From Streptomyces sp. 6-11-2 (lineage in GTDB: Bacteria > Actinomycetota > Actinomycetes > Streptomycetales > Streptomycetaceae): 64,000 nucleotides of DNA. The translations under genes and the position numbers were made by a program. The notes beneath the pieces were generated by a model. It was not told where the DNA came from. It saw only the letters and a program-made list of their open reading frames with translations, and made no database searches. The first letter of the stretch is position 1, and each line of letters starts with the position of its first letter. This document shows, piece by piece, positions 33,423-41,160 of the stretch. The DNA lies in contig NZ_BJOR01000001.1 in NCBI RefSeq assembly GCF_006540305.1, positions 6,448,001-6,512,000 of the forward strand, in the 5' to 3' direction.

Positions 33423-34432
33423 TCGACGTACTGGTGGCCGGCGGCGGCCCCGCCGGACTGGCCGCGGCCATCCACGCAGCGCTCGCCGGCCTGGAGGCCG
33501 TCGTCGTCGAACCCCGGACCGCGCCTGTGGACAAGGCCTGCGGAGAGGGAGTCATGCCCGGCGGTGTCGCCGCGCTGCGAACACTGGGCGTCGAGATCAC
33601 CGGCCGCGAACTGCGCGGCATCCGTTACGTGGAGGGCACCACCCGCGCCGAAGCGTCATTCCGCGGCCGGAGTGGGCGGGGAATCCGCCGTACAACGCTG
33701 CACTCCGCACTGCACCAGCGCGCGCTCAGCCTCGGCGTGCGCATGCTGCCGGGCAAGGTCGGCGAGGTACACCAGAGCGCAGACACGGTCACCGCCGCTG
33801 GAACCACGGCCCGTTGGCTGATCGCCGCCGACGGCCTGCACTCCCCGGTGCGCCGCAGCCTGGGGCTGGAACTGCCGGGCCGCCCCCATGGCCGCTACGG
33901 ACTTCGCCGGCACTACCGCGCCGAGCCGTGGACGGACTTCGTGGAGGTCCACTGGGCCCGGCACGGCGAGGCCTATGTGACACCGGTCGACGACGACCTG
34001 GTGGGCGTCGCGGTCCTCAGCCGCAACCGTCGCGGCTACGACGAGCACCTGGCCGGCTTCCCGACCCTCACCGCGTCGCTGCGCGGCTCGGTCGCGACGG
34101 AGGTACGCGGAGCCGGACCACTGCGGCAGCGGGTGCGGCGCAGAACCGCCGGCCGTGTCCTGCTCGTCGGCGACGCCGCAGGCTACCTGGATGCCCTCAC
34201 CGGCGAGGGCATCGCCCTCGCACTGGCCACGGCCGGGGCCGCCGTCCGCTGCCTGGCCGCCGGGCGACCGGACGAGTATGAGCGTGCCTGGGTGCGGCTG
34301 ACTCGGCGCCACCGGCTGCTCACCAGGGCCCTGCTGGCCGCAGGCGGCCGTCCCAGCACCGCCCGCCTCATCGTGCCGGCAGCGTCCCGGATGCCTTCGG
34401 TGTTCTCAGCCGCGGTCCACGCACTGCAGTAG
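33419..34432 (+). CDS. srsC: FAD-dependent hydroxylase/oxidoreductase (SrsC-like)
   Basis: A 337-residue flavoprotein: IDVLVAGGGPAGLAAAIHAA is the FAD-binding Rossmann motif, CGEGVMPGGVAALRTLG is characteristic of the geranylgeranyl-reductase/SrsC group, and VLLVGDAAGYLDALTGEGIA is the second FAD-binding motif. In the known pathway SrsC hydroxylates the phenolic lipid before oxidation to the quinone. It is coupled to srsB and ends the operon. Confidence 0.88.
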   Translation: MIDVLVAGGGPAGLAAAIHAALAGLEAVVVEPRTAPVDKACGEGVMPGGVAALRTLGVEITGRELRGIRYVEGTTRAEASFRGRSGRGIRRTTLHSALHQRALSLGVRMLPGKVGEVHQSADTVTAAGTTARWLIAADGLHSPVRRSLGLELPGRPHGRYGLRRHYRAEPWTDFVEVHWARHGEAYVTPVDDDLVGVAVLSRNRRGYDEHLAGFPTLTASLRGSVATEVRGAGPLRQRVRRRTAGRVLLVGDAAGYLDALTGEGIALALATAGAAVRCLAAGRPDEYERAWVRLTRRHRLLTRALLAAGGRPSTARLIVPAASRMPSVFSAAVHALQ

Positions 34433-34530
34433 TGGCCCGGCCTTATTCACCCCGAAAGCGAACGAAGCCAACCGTACGTGCTTTCCGCGCCAGCGGAGGT
34501 TGGTCTGGGGGCGAGGTGGGCGCCGAGTCT

Positions 34531-34750
34531 CCTGAGCTGGTTCTCTCCGCGCTGGTGAAGCTGGTGAACGCCACCTTCGCTGCCCGGGACGAGATGTGGT
34601 GGGGCAGCGGCACGGCGTGCGTCTCCGCCAGCGGCAAGTTCGACTTCTGGTCCTCGAACCTGATGGCCGAGTGACACCAGCGCTACCGCGGCCCGGGTGT
34701 GGTGATCTACTGGCACGTCGAGTGGAAGTCGGTGGGCATCGGGCCTTGAC
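34531..34750 (+). pseudogene. Tn3-family transposase, internal fragment with Trp-to-stop
   Basis: A forward frame reads LVLSALVKLVNATFAARDEM, WWGSGTACVSASGKFDFWSS and NLMAE, then TGA (34672-34674), and continues HQRYRGPGVVIYWHVEWKSV. Tn3 transposases have an uninterrupted TEWHxRYGGRGVMIYWHV here, so TGG has become TGA. Only about 70 codons around one catalytic region remain. Confidence 0.78.
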
Positions 34751-34868
34751 CCAAGGCCGGGCAGTGAAAGGGCCGACGGCACCACGGCGCTGAACCGGTG
34801 CCTCGGCGGACGGAAGCCGGCGGTGCGCCGCCGTAACGACTGCCGCACCCTGGACGGTCGCGGCCCCA

Positions 34869-34884
34869 TGTGAGCTGCATCACG
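34869..34884. promoter_or_regulatory. CRP-like dyad upstream of the antiporter
   Basis: TGTGAGCTGCATCACG differs at one base from TGTGA-N6-TCACA and lies 74 bases before the antiporter start codon. The core GAGCTGCATCAC also occurs twice in the 53254-53286 operator region. Confidence 0.45.
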
Positions 34885-34957
34885 GCCCGAGGTCGGTTAC
34901 GTTGATAAAGCACCTGGTCAGAGGGGGTAACAAGCCGTAACCCACCGGGGACGTTCC

Positions 34958-36544
34958 ATGACCGGCCTGACCGTCATCCTGCTGCTCGTGGTCCTGGCCA
35001 CAGCCGTGACGACCGGCGCTCGGCGCTGGCGTATGCCCGCCCCTTCGCTCCTGGTGGTTGCCGGTCTGATCGTTGGGTTGATGCCCTGGGTCCCCGGGGT
35101 CCGCCTGCCGCCGCACGTGATCAGTGTGTTGGTGCTGCCGCCACTACTCTTCGCCTCGGCCGGGGAAATCTCTGTCCGTGACCTGCGCACCGTGTGGCGG
35201 CCTGTGACCGGCTTGGTCTTCGGCCTGGTTCTCGCCTCAGCCATCGCTGTCGGGTACGTCGCGCGAGCGATCACACCGCTCACCACGGCGTCCGCGTTCA
35301 TCCTCGGATCTGTCCTGGCCAGCACCGACCCCGTGGCGGTCTCCGCGCTCGGTCGGCGCCTTTCCCTCCCACCCCGTGTGCAGGTGATGGTGCAGGCGGA
35401 AAGCCTGTTCAACGATGCCACGTCCCTGGTCCTGTACAAGGTCGCCGTGGCCACCGCGGTTTCCAGCAGCGCCATCACCGTGTCCGGAACCGTCGGACAG
35501 TTTCTGATCCTTGCGGGCGGAGGAGCCCTCATCGGCGCGGCTGTCGCCGCAGTGGTGACTCTCATCCGCAGACGGACCGAGGACCCCATGTTGGAGACCG
35601 TGATCGTATTGGTCACCCCGTACGCCTCGTACGTCATCGCGGACGATTCGCACACCTCCGGAGTGACTGCCGTCATTGTGTCCGGGGTCGTCCTCGGCAG
35701 CGCCGGCCACAAACTCAGCAGCGCCCCCAACCGCCTCCAGGTCCACGCCGTCTACGACACCGTGACCTTCCTGCTGGAGAGCGTCGTCTTCGCTCTCATC
35801 GGCCTCGAACTCCCCTCTCTCGTCCGTCAGCTCGCGCACGACGAGCACGGCTGGCCGCTGTGGGTCCCGGTGATCGTCTTCACTCTGCTCACGATCCGCC
35901 TGCTGTGGATCTTCCCGCTCTCTGCCCTGATCCAATACCGGCACAGAGAGGGCGACAGTCGCCTCTCCTGGCGCGTTCCGGCCGTCCTGTCCTGGGCAGG
36001 CACCCGAGGCGTCATGCCGCTGGCCGCCGCACTCTCCATCCCCCTGACCACCCACACAGGGGCGCCGCTGCCGCACCGGGCCCTCATCCTCATGCTCACC
36101 ACCGGAACCGTCGCGCTCACCCTCATCTTCCAGGGATTCACCCTCGCCCCTGTCGTACGCCTCTCCGGCATCGCTCTGGAGCCGGAGCACTCCGTGCGCG
36201 AGGAGGTCCGGACCCGCCGACACATTGCGAAGGCCGCTCTCGAAGAGCTCAAACAGCTTGGCGATCTGGATCAGCTCGCGGATCTGGGTGCCGCCGCCGA
36301 GACCGCCTTGAAACAGGCCCGTCGCCAATTGGAGGCGCGCATCCACCAGGCCGAAGATGCCCACTACAGCGACCCCGACGCCCGTCCTGCCGACGCCTAC
36401 CGCGAGATACGTCGGACACTCATCGCAATCGAAGCGGCCGAGCTCCAGCGCCTCTACGAAGCGAACAAGATCAGCAATGCCACCCGGCGCCGGATCCAGC
36501 GGGAACTCGACCTCGAAGAAGCCAGCCTCCGCGCCCGCGGCTGA
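34958..36544 (+). CDS. Na+/H+ antiporter, CPA1 (NhaP) type
   Basis: A 528-residue protein with about 11-12 membrane helices in the first 410 residues and a long cytoplasmic helical tail (EEVRTRRHIAKAALEELKQL onward). Family hallmarks are the ion-binding SVLASTDPVAVSALGRRL, QAESLFNDATSLVLYK and LSWAGTRGVMPLAAALSIP. It exchanges Na+ (or K+) for protons and serves pH/salt homeostasis. Start ATG at 34958 with GGGGA nine bases upstream. Expressed separately from neighbours; the upstream CRP-like dyad may regulate it. Confidence 0.93.
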   Translation: MTGLTVILLLVVLATAVTTGARRWRMPAPSLLVVAGLIVGLMPWVPGVRLPPHVISVLVLPPLLFASAGEISVRDLRTVWRPVTGLVFGLVLASAIAVGYVARAITPLTTASAFILGSVLASTDPVAVSALGRRLSLPPRVQVMVQAESLFNDATSLVLYKVAVATAVSSSAITVSGTVGQFLILAGGGALIGAAVAAVVTLIRRRTEDPMLETVIVLVTPYASYVIADDSHTSGVTAVIVSGVVLGSAGHKLSSAPNRLQVHAVYDTVTFLLESVVFALIGLELPSLVRQLAHDEHGWPLWVPVIVFTLLTIRLLWIFPLSALIQYRHREGDSRLSWRVPAVLSWAGTRGVMPLAAALSIPLTTHTGAPLPHRALILMLTTGTVALTLIFQGFTLAPVVRLSGIALEPEHSVREEVRTRRHIAKAALEELKQLGDLDQLADLGAAAETALKQARRQLEARIHQAEDAHYSDPDARPADAYREIRRTLIAIEAAELQRLYEANKISNATRRRIQRELDLEEASLRARG

Positions 36545-36748
36545 CCAGCAGCCCCGGTAATTCCTAGCTACTGCTCTGACCGGGGACGTTCGCCGGAACG
36601 GCTGTGGTCGGCCCCGGACGGCTCCCCCAGAGTGGATCAAGCCTGCCGATCACGCCCGGCGAAGTGCCAAGCCCGACCCGGTGCGCGTTCCTCTCGTCGC
36701 TCCGCCAAGCGTGAGAGCATGCCCGACAACATTCGCCGAGTTGTTCGA
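36545..36748. other. Junction region downstream of the truncated gvpL
   Basis: Non-coding on both strands as far as I can see. This is where the rest of gvpL, gvpS and gvpK would be expected; instead unrelated sequence leads to the end of the antiporter gene. Confidence 0.5.
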
Positions 36749-36841
36749 TCACGAGGCGAGGGCTGGTCTGCCGCCCCAGCGGATGCCCAGGGGCGCGCCG
36801 AGGGGCCAGCAGACGGCGTAGACGTACCGCAGTCCGGTCAT
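36749..36841 (-). pseudogene. gvpL: gvpL, truncated after about 19 codons
   Basis: The ATG at 36839-36841 overlaps the gvpJ stop (ATGA). The frame begins MTGLRYVYAVCWPLGAPLG, which is the normal GvpL/GvpF N-terminus (x-L-x-YVYAV), but then reads unrelated residues to TGA at 36749-36751. A full GvpL is about 250 residues, so nearly all of it is missing, and gvpS and gvpK that should follow are gone. This marks a deletion breakpoint at about 36780. Confidence 0.82.
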
Positions 36842-37224
36842 GGTGCCTCTTTACGGGCACGGTCCTGGTCCACGCGGCCCCGCTCCAGGCGGTCCGGCTC
36901 CGGTCGGCCGCGGTCCAGCTCCAGTTCCTCCAGCCGCGCCAGCCGCTCGCGCAGCTCCGCGTTCTCCCGGGCGAGTTCGTCGCGGCGGGCGCGGGACGAG
37001 AGCGCCGGGTCGGTCTCCCACCAGTCGATACCCATCTCCTTGGCCTTGTCGACCGAGGCGATGACGAGCCGGAGTTTGACGGTGAGCAGTTCGATGTCGA
37101 GCAGGTTGATGCGGATGTCGCCCGCGATGACGATGCCCTTGTCGAGCACGCGCTCGAGAATGTCGGCGAGGTTGGCCCCGCTGCTCGGGCCGTACGGTTC
37201 GGGCAGTCGGCTGGGCGTCGTCAT
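36838..37224 (-). CDS. gvpJ: Gas vesicle protein GvpJ (GvpA-like)
   Basis: A 128-residue protein. The GvpA-type core occupies residues ~18-60: NLADILERVLDKGIVIAGDI and NLLDIELLTVKLRLVIASVD. A charged coiled-coil extension follows (RRDELARENAELRERLARLE). Streptomycete GvpJ/GvpS are minor GvpA paralogues thought to shape or nucleate vesicles. ATGA overlap with gvpZ upstream and gvpL' downstream shows tight coupling. Confidence 0.88.
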   Translation of the reverse strand: MTTPSRLPEPYGPSSGANLADILERVLDKGIVIAGDIRINLLDIELLTVKLRLVIASVDKAKEMGIDWWETDPALSSRARRDELARENAELRERLARLEELELDRGRPEPDRLERGRVDQDRARKEAP

Positions 37225-38345
37225 CGGCGGCCCCCGCCCTCGGCGTACTCGGGCTCTTCCTCTTCCTCGGCCTCCTCCTCCCCCTCAGGCTCTTCCTCCC
37301 CCTCGGGCTCTTCCTCCTCCTCAGGCTCCTCTTCGGGCTCTTCCTCTCCCTCGGGCTCCTCTTCGGGCTCTTCCTCCTCCTCAGGCTCTTCCTCGGCGTA
37401 AGGGCCCTCCTCCTCTTCGGGCTCCCCCTCCGTGCCCTCGGCGGCCTCCCGCTCCTCCTCCTCGACCGCGTCCTCGTGGCTGCGGACGACCTCGCCGTCG
37501 CGGATCTCGCCGCGCCAGCCCTCGTCGGCCTCTGCCTTGAGGGTGATGAAGCGGACGTAGTTCTTCAGGTCCAGCCGGGCGCGGCGGCCCTGGGCCCGCC
37601 AGATGTTCCCGGTCTTCTCGAACAGGCCGCTCGGGTAGTACTCCATGACCAGCAGGACTCGGGTGAGGTTCTCCTCCAGCCGGTGGAAGGAGACGACGCC
37701 CTTCGTGGTGCCCTTCGCGCCCTCCGACGTCCACTGGATGCGGTAGTCGGGCACCTGCTCGATGGTGTGGGCCTTCCAGCTTCGGCTGGACCAGAACACC
37801 TTCAGCTGCCAGTCGGAGTGGGTGTCGTCGGCGCGGCTCGCGCTCTTGACGCCCTTGGCGAAGGTGCTGAAGTCCTGGAACTGGGTCCACTGGTCGTAGG
37901 CGGTGCGCAGCGGCACGCCGACGTCGACGGACTCGATGATGACGATGGGCTTGTTGCCCCCGCCGCGCTTGCGCTTGCCCTTGCCGCCCCCGAGGCTCTT
38001 CAGCGCGCCCATGACGCTCTCCTTGGCACGGGAGGCGCCCAGCTCCAGGGCCGAGCGCAGCGGGCCCTTGCCCTCGGCGAGCTTGCGGCCGGTGTCGAGG
38101 GCGAGCTTGGCGAAGCCGGGGCTGTTGCCCTCGGCGATGTCGGTCAGCTTGCCGGTGGTCTCGCCGAGCTTGTGGCCGAAGCCGGCCAGCAGCCGTTCGG
38201 CCTGGGCTGCGAGGTAGTCCTGTGCTTCGGCCTTGAGCCGGTCGGCGGCCTCGCTGTGGGCGAGGTCGGTCAAGGGGTTGTTCTTCGTCGCGCCGCCCGC
38301 CGCCCTGTCGGCGGTGGAGGTCACGGATCCCAGAGCCTCGGTCAT
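37221..38345 (-). CDS. gvpZ: GvpZ, SRPBCC-domain gas vesicle cluster protein
   Basis: A 374-residue protein in three parts: an N-terminal helical segment (LAHSEAADRLKAEAQDYLAA); a START/SRPBCC ligand-binding domain (IVIIESVDVGVPLRTAYDQW, KVFWSSRSWKAHTIEQVPDY, VSFHRLEENLTRVLLVMEYY); and a very acidic repetitive tail of about 70 Glu/Pro/Gly residues made of EEEPEEEP/EGEEEP units. The tail is encoded by a TCCTCCTCGGG-like repeat that is slippage-prone. It corresponds to gvpZ of the streptomycete clusters; molecular role unknown. Coupled at both ends by ATGA. Confidence 0.85.
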   Translation of the reverse strand: MTEALGSVTSTADRAAGGATKNNPLTDLAHSEAADRLKAEAQDYLAAQAERLLAGFGHKLGETTGKLTDIAEGNSPGFAKLALDTGRKLAEGKGPLRSALELGASRAKESVMGALKSLGGGKGKRKRGGGNKPIVIIESVDVGVPLRTAYDQWTQFQDFSTFAKGVKSASRADDTHSDWQLKVFWSSRSWKAHTIEQVPDYRIQWTSEGAKGTTKGVVSFHRLEENLTRVLLVMEYYPSGLFEKTGNIWRAQGRRARLDLKNYVRFITLKAEADEGWRGEIRDGEVVRSHEDAVEEEEREAAEGTEGEPEEEEGPYAEEEPEEEEEPEEEPEGEEEPEEEPEEEEEPEGEEEPEGEEEAEEEEEPEYAEGGGRR

Positions 38346-39046
38346 CGGTCACCATCACCCTTCGGCCGCCGGGAGCGGGCAGCGCGGGTCGCGTCGCCGG
38401 CCGCGGCCGTCTTCTTCGCGGCCGGGCGCCCGGCCGCCGTCTTCTTCGCCGCCGCTTTCTTGGCGGGGGCCTTCTTCGCGGGGGGCCTCTTCTTGGCCGG
38501 TGTGTCCGCCGACACCTTCTCTGCGGTCTTCTTCCCGGGCGCCTTCTTGGCGGGTGCCTTCCTCGCGGGGGGCCTCTCCTGGGCCGCTTCCTTCCGGGCC
38601 GGTTCGCCCCGGTCTGCGGCCTCGCCCGCGGGCTCGGTCTCCTCCTCGGCCTCGCGGCCCTCCCGCTCCTCGTACTCGTCCGGGTACGCGTCCTCCCCCT
38701 CGGCCTCCTCCCCGCCGGGCTGTGGCACGACGCCGGCGAGCTCGTCGCGGACCTGCGCGGTCCGCCCGTGCAGCCGGTCGGCGAGCGCGTTCATCTGCCG
38801 TTCGACCATGGCCCCTGAGGCCGCCTTGCCCACGCCCCGCAGTTCCTCGCGCAGTTGATCCCCGATCTCCTTGAACTGCGGGTTGTTCACCATCTGCTGG
38901 TTGACCAGCTCCGCGATTCCGCGCGGGCCGAGGTTCAGCTTCTTGCCCGCCACCATGCTGCCCACGGCGAGGGCGAGTTTCGCTTTCTTCGTCCGTCCCA
39001 GGAGATATCCGGCCCCTACCGCGAGGCCGAGTGCCACTCGATTCAT
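38342..39046 (-). CDS. gvpY: GvpY, gas vesicle cluster protein with Lys/Ala-rich tail
   Basis: A 234-residue protein: a short N-terminal hydrophobic stretch (LGLAVGAGYLLGRTKKAKLA), a conserved GPRGIAELVNQQMVNNPQFK helical region, an acidic linker, and a C-terminal histone-H1-like tail built of AKKAPAKKA-type repeats. Order and overlap with gvpG and gvpZ match streptomycete gvpY. The basic tail might bind nucleic acid or the acidic GvpZ tail encoded next door (inference). Confidence 0.82.
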   Translation of the reverse strand: MNRVALGLAVGAGYLLGRTKKAKLALAVGSMVAGKKLNLGPRGIAELVNQQMVNNPQFKEIGDQLREELRGVGKAASGAMVERQMNALADRLHGRTAQVRDELAGVVPQPGGEEAEGEDAYPDEYEEREGREAEEETEPAGEAADRGEPARKEAAQERPPARKAPAKKAPGKKTAEKVSADTPAKKRPPAKKAPAKKAAAKKTAAGRPAAKKTAAAGDATRAARSRRPKGDGDR

Positions 39047-39306
39047 CGTGCTGTCCCCTCACCTGTCCCCGCGCCCCCGCGCATGCCGATCTCCAGCCGG
39101 TCCAGGAGCTCGTCCTCCCGGCGGTCGTATTCCTCCTCGGTTATCTCGCCCGCTTCCAACTTCTCTTCCAGTCGCGCCAGTTCGGCCCGTACCGTGGCCG
39201 GGTCGTAGTAGATGCGCTCGGCTTCGCGCAGTACCTGCCTGACTGCCCACGCACTGCCGCGCGCCGGAGCGAACGGCAGCAGCAGCACCTCGGAGATGAG
39301 ACCCAT
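39043..39306 (-). CDS. gvpG: Gas vesicle protein GvpG
   Basis: An 87-residue protein with the complete GvpG pattern: MGLISEVLLLPFAPARGSAW, VLREAERIYYDPATVRAELA and RLEEKLEAGEITEEEYDRRE. GvpG forms complexes with GvpF and other accessory proteins during assembly. Start ATG at 39306, four bases after the gvpF stop; the longer open frame upstream is a shadow of gvpF. Coupled to gvpY by ATGA. Confidence 0.92.
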   Translation of the reverse strand: MGLISEVLLLPFAPARGSAWAVRQVLREAERIYYDPATVRAELARLEEKLEAGEITEEEYDRREDELLDRLEIGMRGGAGTGEGTAR

Positions 39307-39310
39307 GGCG

Positions 39311-40081
39311 TCACTCCGCTCCCGCGTCGGCCCCCGCCGTGGTGCTCGCGGGCTCGGCGGGGCCGGGCTCGACGAAGCTGTACGGCGGCAGCGGGCCGTT
39401 GACGCGCAGATCGAGGTGGGGCAGGTCTTTGCGGGCCTCTTCGACGGCGGCCAGGAACTCGTCTGCCGAGCCCCGGTCCACCAGGAACGACGCGTTGACC
39501 AGCCAGCCGGTGGAGGGCGGGCCGTCGCTGACCGCGGCGGCCCGCGGCTCAAGGGCGTGCACGATCTCGCGGGCGTCGTCGGCCTCGCGGGCCTGTACGG
39601 CGGCCGCGACCAGCTCACCGAGCCGGAGCTTGTCTTCGTAACCTCCGCCGCCGGAGCGCCGGTTGGCCTCCGCCAGGGACCGGATCTCGGGGTTCTCGGC
39701 CATCACGCGGTGCAGCACCGCCTCCTCGACGTGACTGCCCTTGACGTTGTACTCGACCTTGCCGTCCAGCGCCCGAAGGCGCTCCTTGTAGTGCTCGGCG
39801 CGCTCGGTGAGCACGCCGGTGACGGTGTCGTCGTCCGGGGAGACACTGCCGAACCGCATCGGCAGCACGCAGCCGCCCGCGCCGGCCTCGCTGAGCACGC
39901 TCTGGTGGGCGAGCAGGTCCCGCCGTTTGGGGCGCAGCCCCTCGGGCGCGTCGCTGACGACCGCCGCCAGCTCGCCCGCCTTGAGGATGCGTATCCCGCG
40001 CGGCGGATCGCCTACACCGCCCATGCCCTCCGGCAGCGAGGGGTGCGTGGCGGCCGTGATCCCGTAGACGTACGTGCTCAC
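39311..40081 (-). CDS. gvpF: Gas vesicle protein GvpF (GvpL/GvpF family)
   Basis: A 256-residue protein beginning STYVYGITAATHPSL, with LKAGELAAVVSDAPEGLRPK, VLPMRFGSVSPDDDTVTGVL (the invariant LP-x-RFG motif) and EVEYNVK-like NVKGSHVEEAVL. GvpF binds the structural protein GvpA and is needed for assembly. It starts with GTG overlapping the gvpA stop (GTGA). With gvpL truncated, this is the only complete GvpL/F protein left in the window. Confidence 0.93.
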   Translation of the reverse strand: MSTYVYGITAATHPSLPEGMGGVGDPPRGIRILKAGELAAVVSDAPEGLRPKRRDLLAHQSVLSEAGAGGCVLPMRFGSVSPDDDTVTGVLTERAEHYKERLRALDGKVEYNVKGSHVEEAVLHRVMAENPEIRSLAEANRRSGGGGYEDKLRLGELVAAAVQAREADDAREIVHALEPRAAAVSDGPPSTGWLVNASFLVDRGSADEFLAAVEEARKDLPHLDLRVNGPLPPYSFVEPGPAEPASTTAGADAGAE

Positions 40082-40503
40082 TCCTGCTCCTCCCTCCGGC
40101 GCGCCGACGTAGGCTTGCGGGCCCGCGGCCGGGTCTCGTCCGAGTGCTCCTCACGGGCCTGCTTAAAGGCGTCGGAGACGGTCTCCGCGGCGCCGGACAG
40201 CGCGCCCTTGGCCTTGCCGCGCGCACCGGACTCGGTGACCTCGCCGACGAGGTCGGGCAGGCCCGGGGTCCTGTGCGGACCGGCCTCCAGATCGAGCCGG
40301 TTGCACGCCTCCGCGAAGCGCAGGTAGGTGTCCACGCTGGCGACGACGACACGCACGTCGATCTTCAGGATCTCGATGCCTACCAGGGAAACCCTCACGA
40401 ACGCGTCGATCACCAGCCCCCTGTCGAGGACGAGTTCCAGTACGTCGTAGAGGCCGCTGCTGCCGCCTCCGCCACCGGACGTCTGTGCCGGAACAACGGT
40501 CAT
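40078..40503 (-). CDS. gvpA: Gas vesicle structural protein GvpA
   Basis: A 141-residue protein whose residues ~15-62 are the GvpA fold: LYDVLELVLDRGLVIDAFVR and VSLVGIEILKIDVRVVVASV. It then extends with a longer charged tail (about 75 residues) than cyanobacterial GvpA. It forms the ribbed vesicle wall. It lies second in the operon after gvpO. Whether vesicles are made here is doubtful because gvpL, gvpS and gvpK are missing. Confidence 0.92.
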   Translation of the reverse strand: MTVVPAQTSGGGGGSSGLYDVLELVLDRGLVIDAFVRVSLVGIEILKIDVRVVVASVDTYLRFAEACNRLDLEAGPHRTPGLPDLVGEVTESGARGKAKGALSGAAETVSDAFKQAREEHSDETRPRARKPTSARRREEQE

Positions 40504-40555
40504 GCCAACCGCGCCTCCTTGTCTGTGTGTGGGACTGTGATTGCGAGCGGGCGGC

Positions 40556-40837
40556 CTAGTGGCCGCCGGGCCGGTGTGCGTCGGCGCGTCCGCGTTCGTA
40601 GCGGCGCAGGCGCCGGTAACCGGTGAGCTGCCCCTGCGGATCGAGTTCGACCAGGTAGCTCGCCATCAGGCTCATGGTGTCGGGCACTCGAACGAGTTCG
40701 AGGACCTCGACCTCCAGCGACCAGCCGTCCTCCGTCTGCCCGAACGACGTGACGGACTCGGCGGTCAGGCCGGTCAGCTCGGCGAACTGGGCGCGCGCCT
40801 CGCGCAGCACCTGCATCGGGCTCGGCCGGTGGCCCAT
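40556..40837 (-). CDS. gvpO: Gas vesicle protein GvpO
   Basis: A 93-residue protein with the GvpO pattern: REARAQFAELTGLTAESVTS, EDGWSLEVEVLELVRVPDTM and YLVELDPQGQLTGYRRLRRY. It heads the operon as in other Streptomyces. The ATG at 40837 is the only standard start in this frame, yet GAAGGAG lies about 25 bases away, and a 15-codon ORF with a strong site precedes it, so translation may depend on the leader. Confidence 0.88.
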   Translation of the reverse strand: MGHRPSPMQVLREARAQFAELTGLTAESVTSFGQTEDGWSLEVEVLELVRVPDTMSLMASYLVELDPQGQLTGYRRLRRYERGRADAHRPGGH

Positions 40838-40878
40838 CGTGCTGTTGTTGTAGCCAGTGCGTGACTCCTTCGATTTTG

Positions 40879-40926
40879 TTACTTTTGCGAATTCTGTGAC
40901 CCTGATGCGTTATATGCGTTCGACAT
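40879..40926 (-). CDS. 15-residue leader ORF upstream of gvpO
   Basis: After GGAGGTGGCC the reverse strand reads ATG...TAA coding MSNAYNASGSQNSQK, polar and Asn/Ser-rich. The local base composition is markedly AT-richer than the neighbours. It ends 41 bases before gvpO and may be a leader peptide controlling gvpO translation; real expression is unproved. Confidence 0.45.
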   Translation of the reverse strand: MSNAYNASGSQNSQK

Positions 40927-40951
40927 GGCCACCTCCTTTTTTCGGGTGGCC
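40927..40951 (-). promoter_or_regulatory. Hairpin containing the leader ribosome-binding site
   Basis: On the reverse strand GGCCACC pairs perfectly with GGTGGCC around an 11-base, A-rich loop (CGAAAAAAGGA). The GGAGG ribosome-binding site of the leader ORF lies half in the loop and half in the 3' arm, directly before its ATG. A switch on translation is suggested. Confidence 0.5.
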
Positions 40952-40959
40952 GCAGGTTG

Positions 40960-41160
40960 CTAGGCCAAACCTCCGCGGGCGCGCCTGAGGGCCGGGTCGG
41001 CGAGCTGGTCCCGGGAGACGGGGACGGCGACGGGCGCACCGGGGCGGGCCCGTACGGTGAAGGGGGCGGCCGCGGTCTGGGCGTAGCCGTTGCGCTGTAC
41101 GTCCAGGTAGAGGCGGTCACCGCGGTCCTTCTTGCGGACGGCTGTGGTGAGCCGGTCGGG
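40960..41160 (-). pseudogene. LigD polymerase-domain remnant
   Basis: A reverse frame of 66 codons reads PDRLTTAVRKKDRGDRLYLD, VQRNGYAQTAAAPFTVRARP and GAPVAVPVSRDQLADPALR before a short unrelated end and TAG at 40960-40962. These are the closing strands of the archaeo-eukaryotic-primase-type polymerase domain of LigD (RKGRVFLDxxRNxxGQTxVAPYSVRARPGAPVATPL). Both the catalytic N-terminus and any ligase part are absent. It ends immediately upstream of the gvp operon, so it marks another breakpoint. Confidence 0.78.

Larger units (their letters stand above)
34433..34957. other. Intergenic stretch holding Tn3 debris and a CRP-like site
   Basis: Contains the Tn3 fragment at 34531-34750, a CRP-like dyad at 34869-34884, and the leader of the antiporter gene. 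No intact gene is visible. Confidence 0.5.

Noticed and set aside
38233..38874. Forward ORFs opposite gvpY/gvpZ
   Set aside because: Shadows of the charged repeat tails; no start signals or homology.
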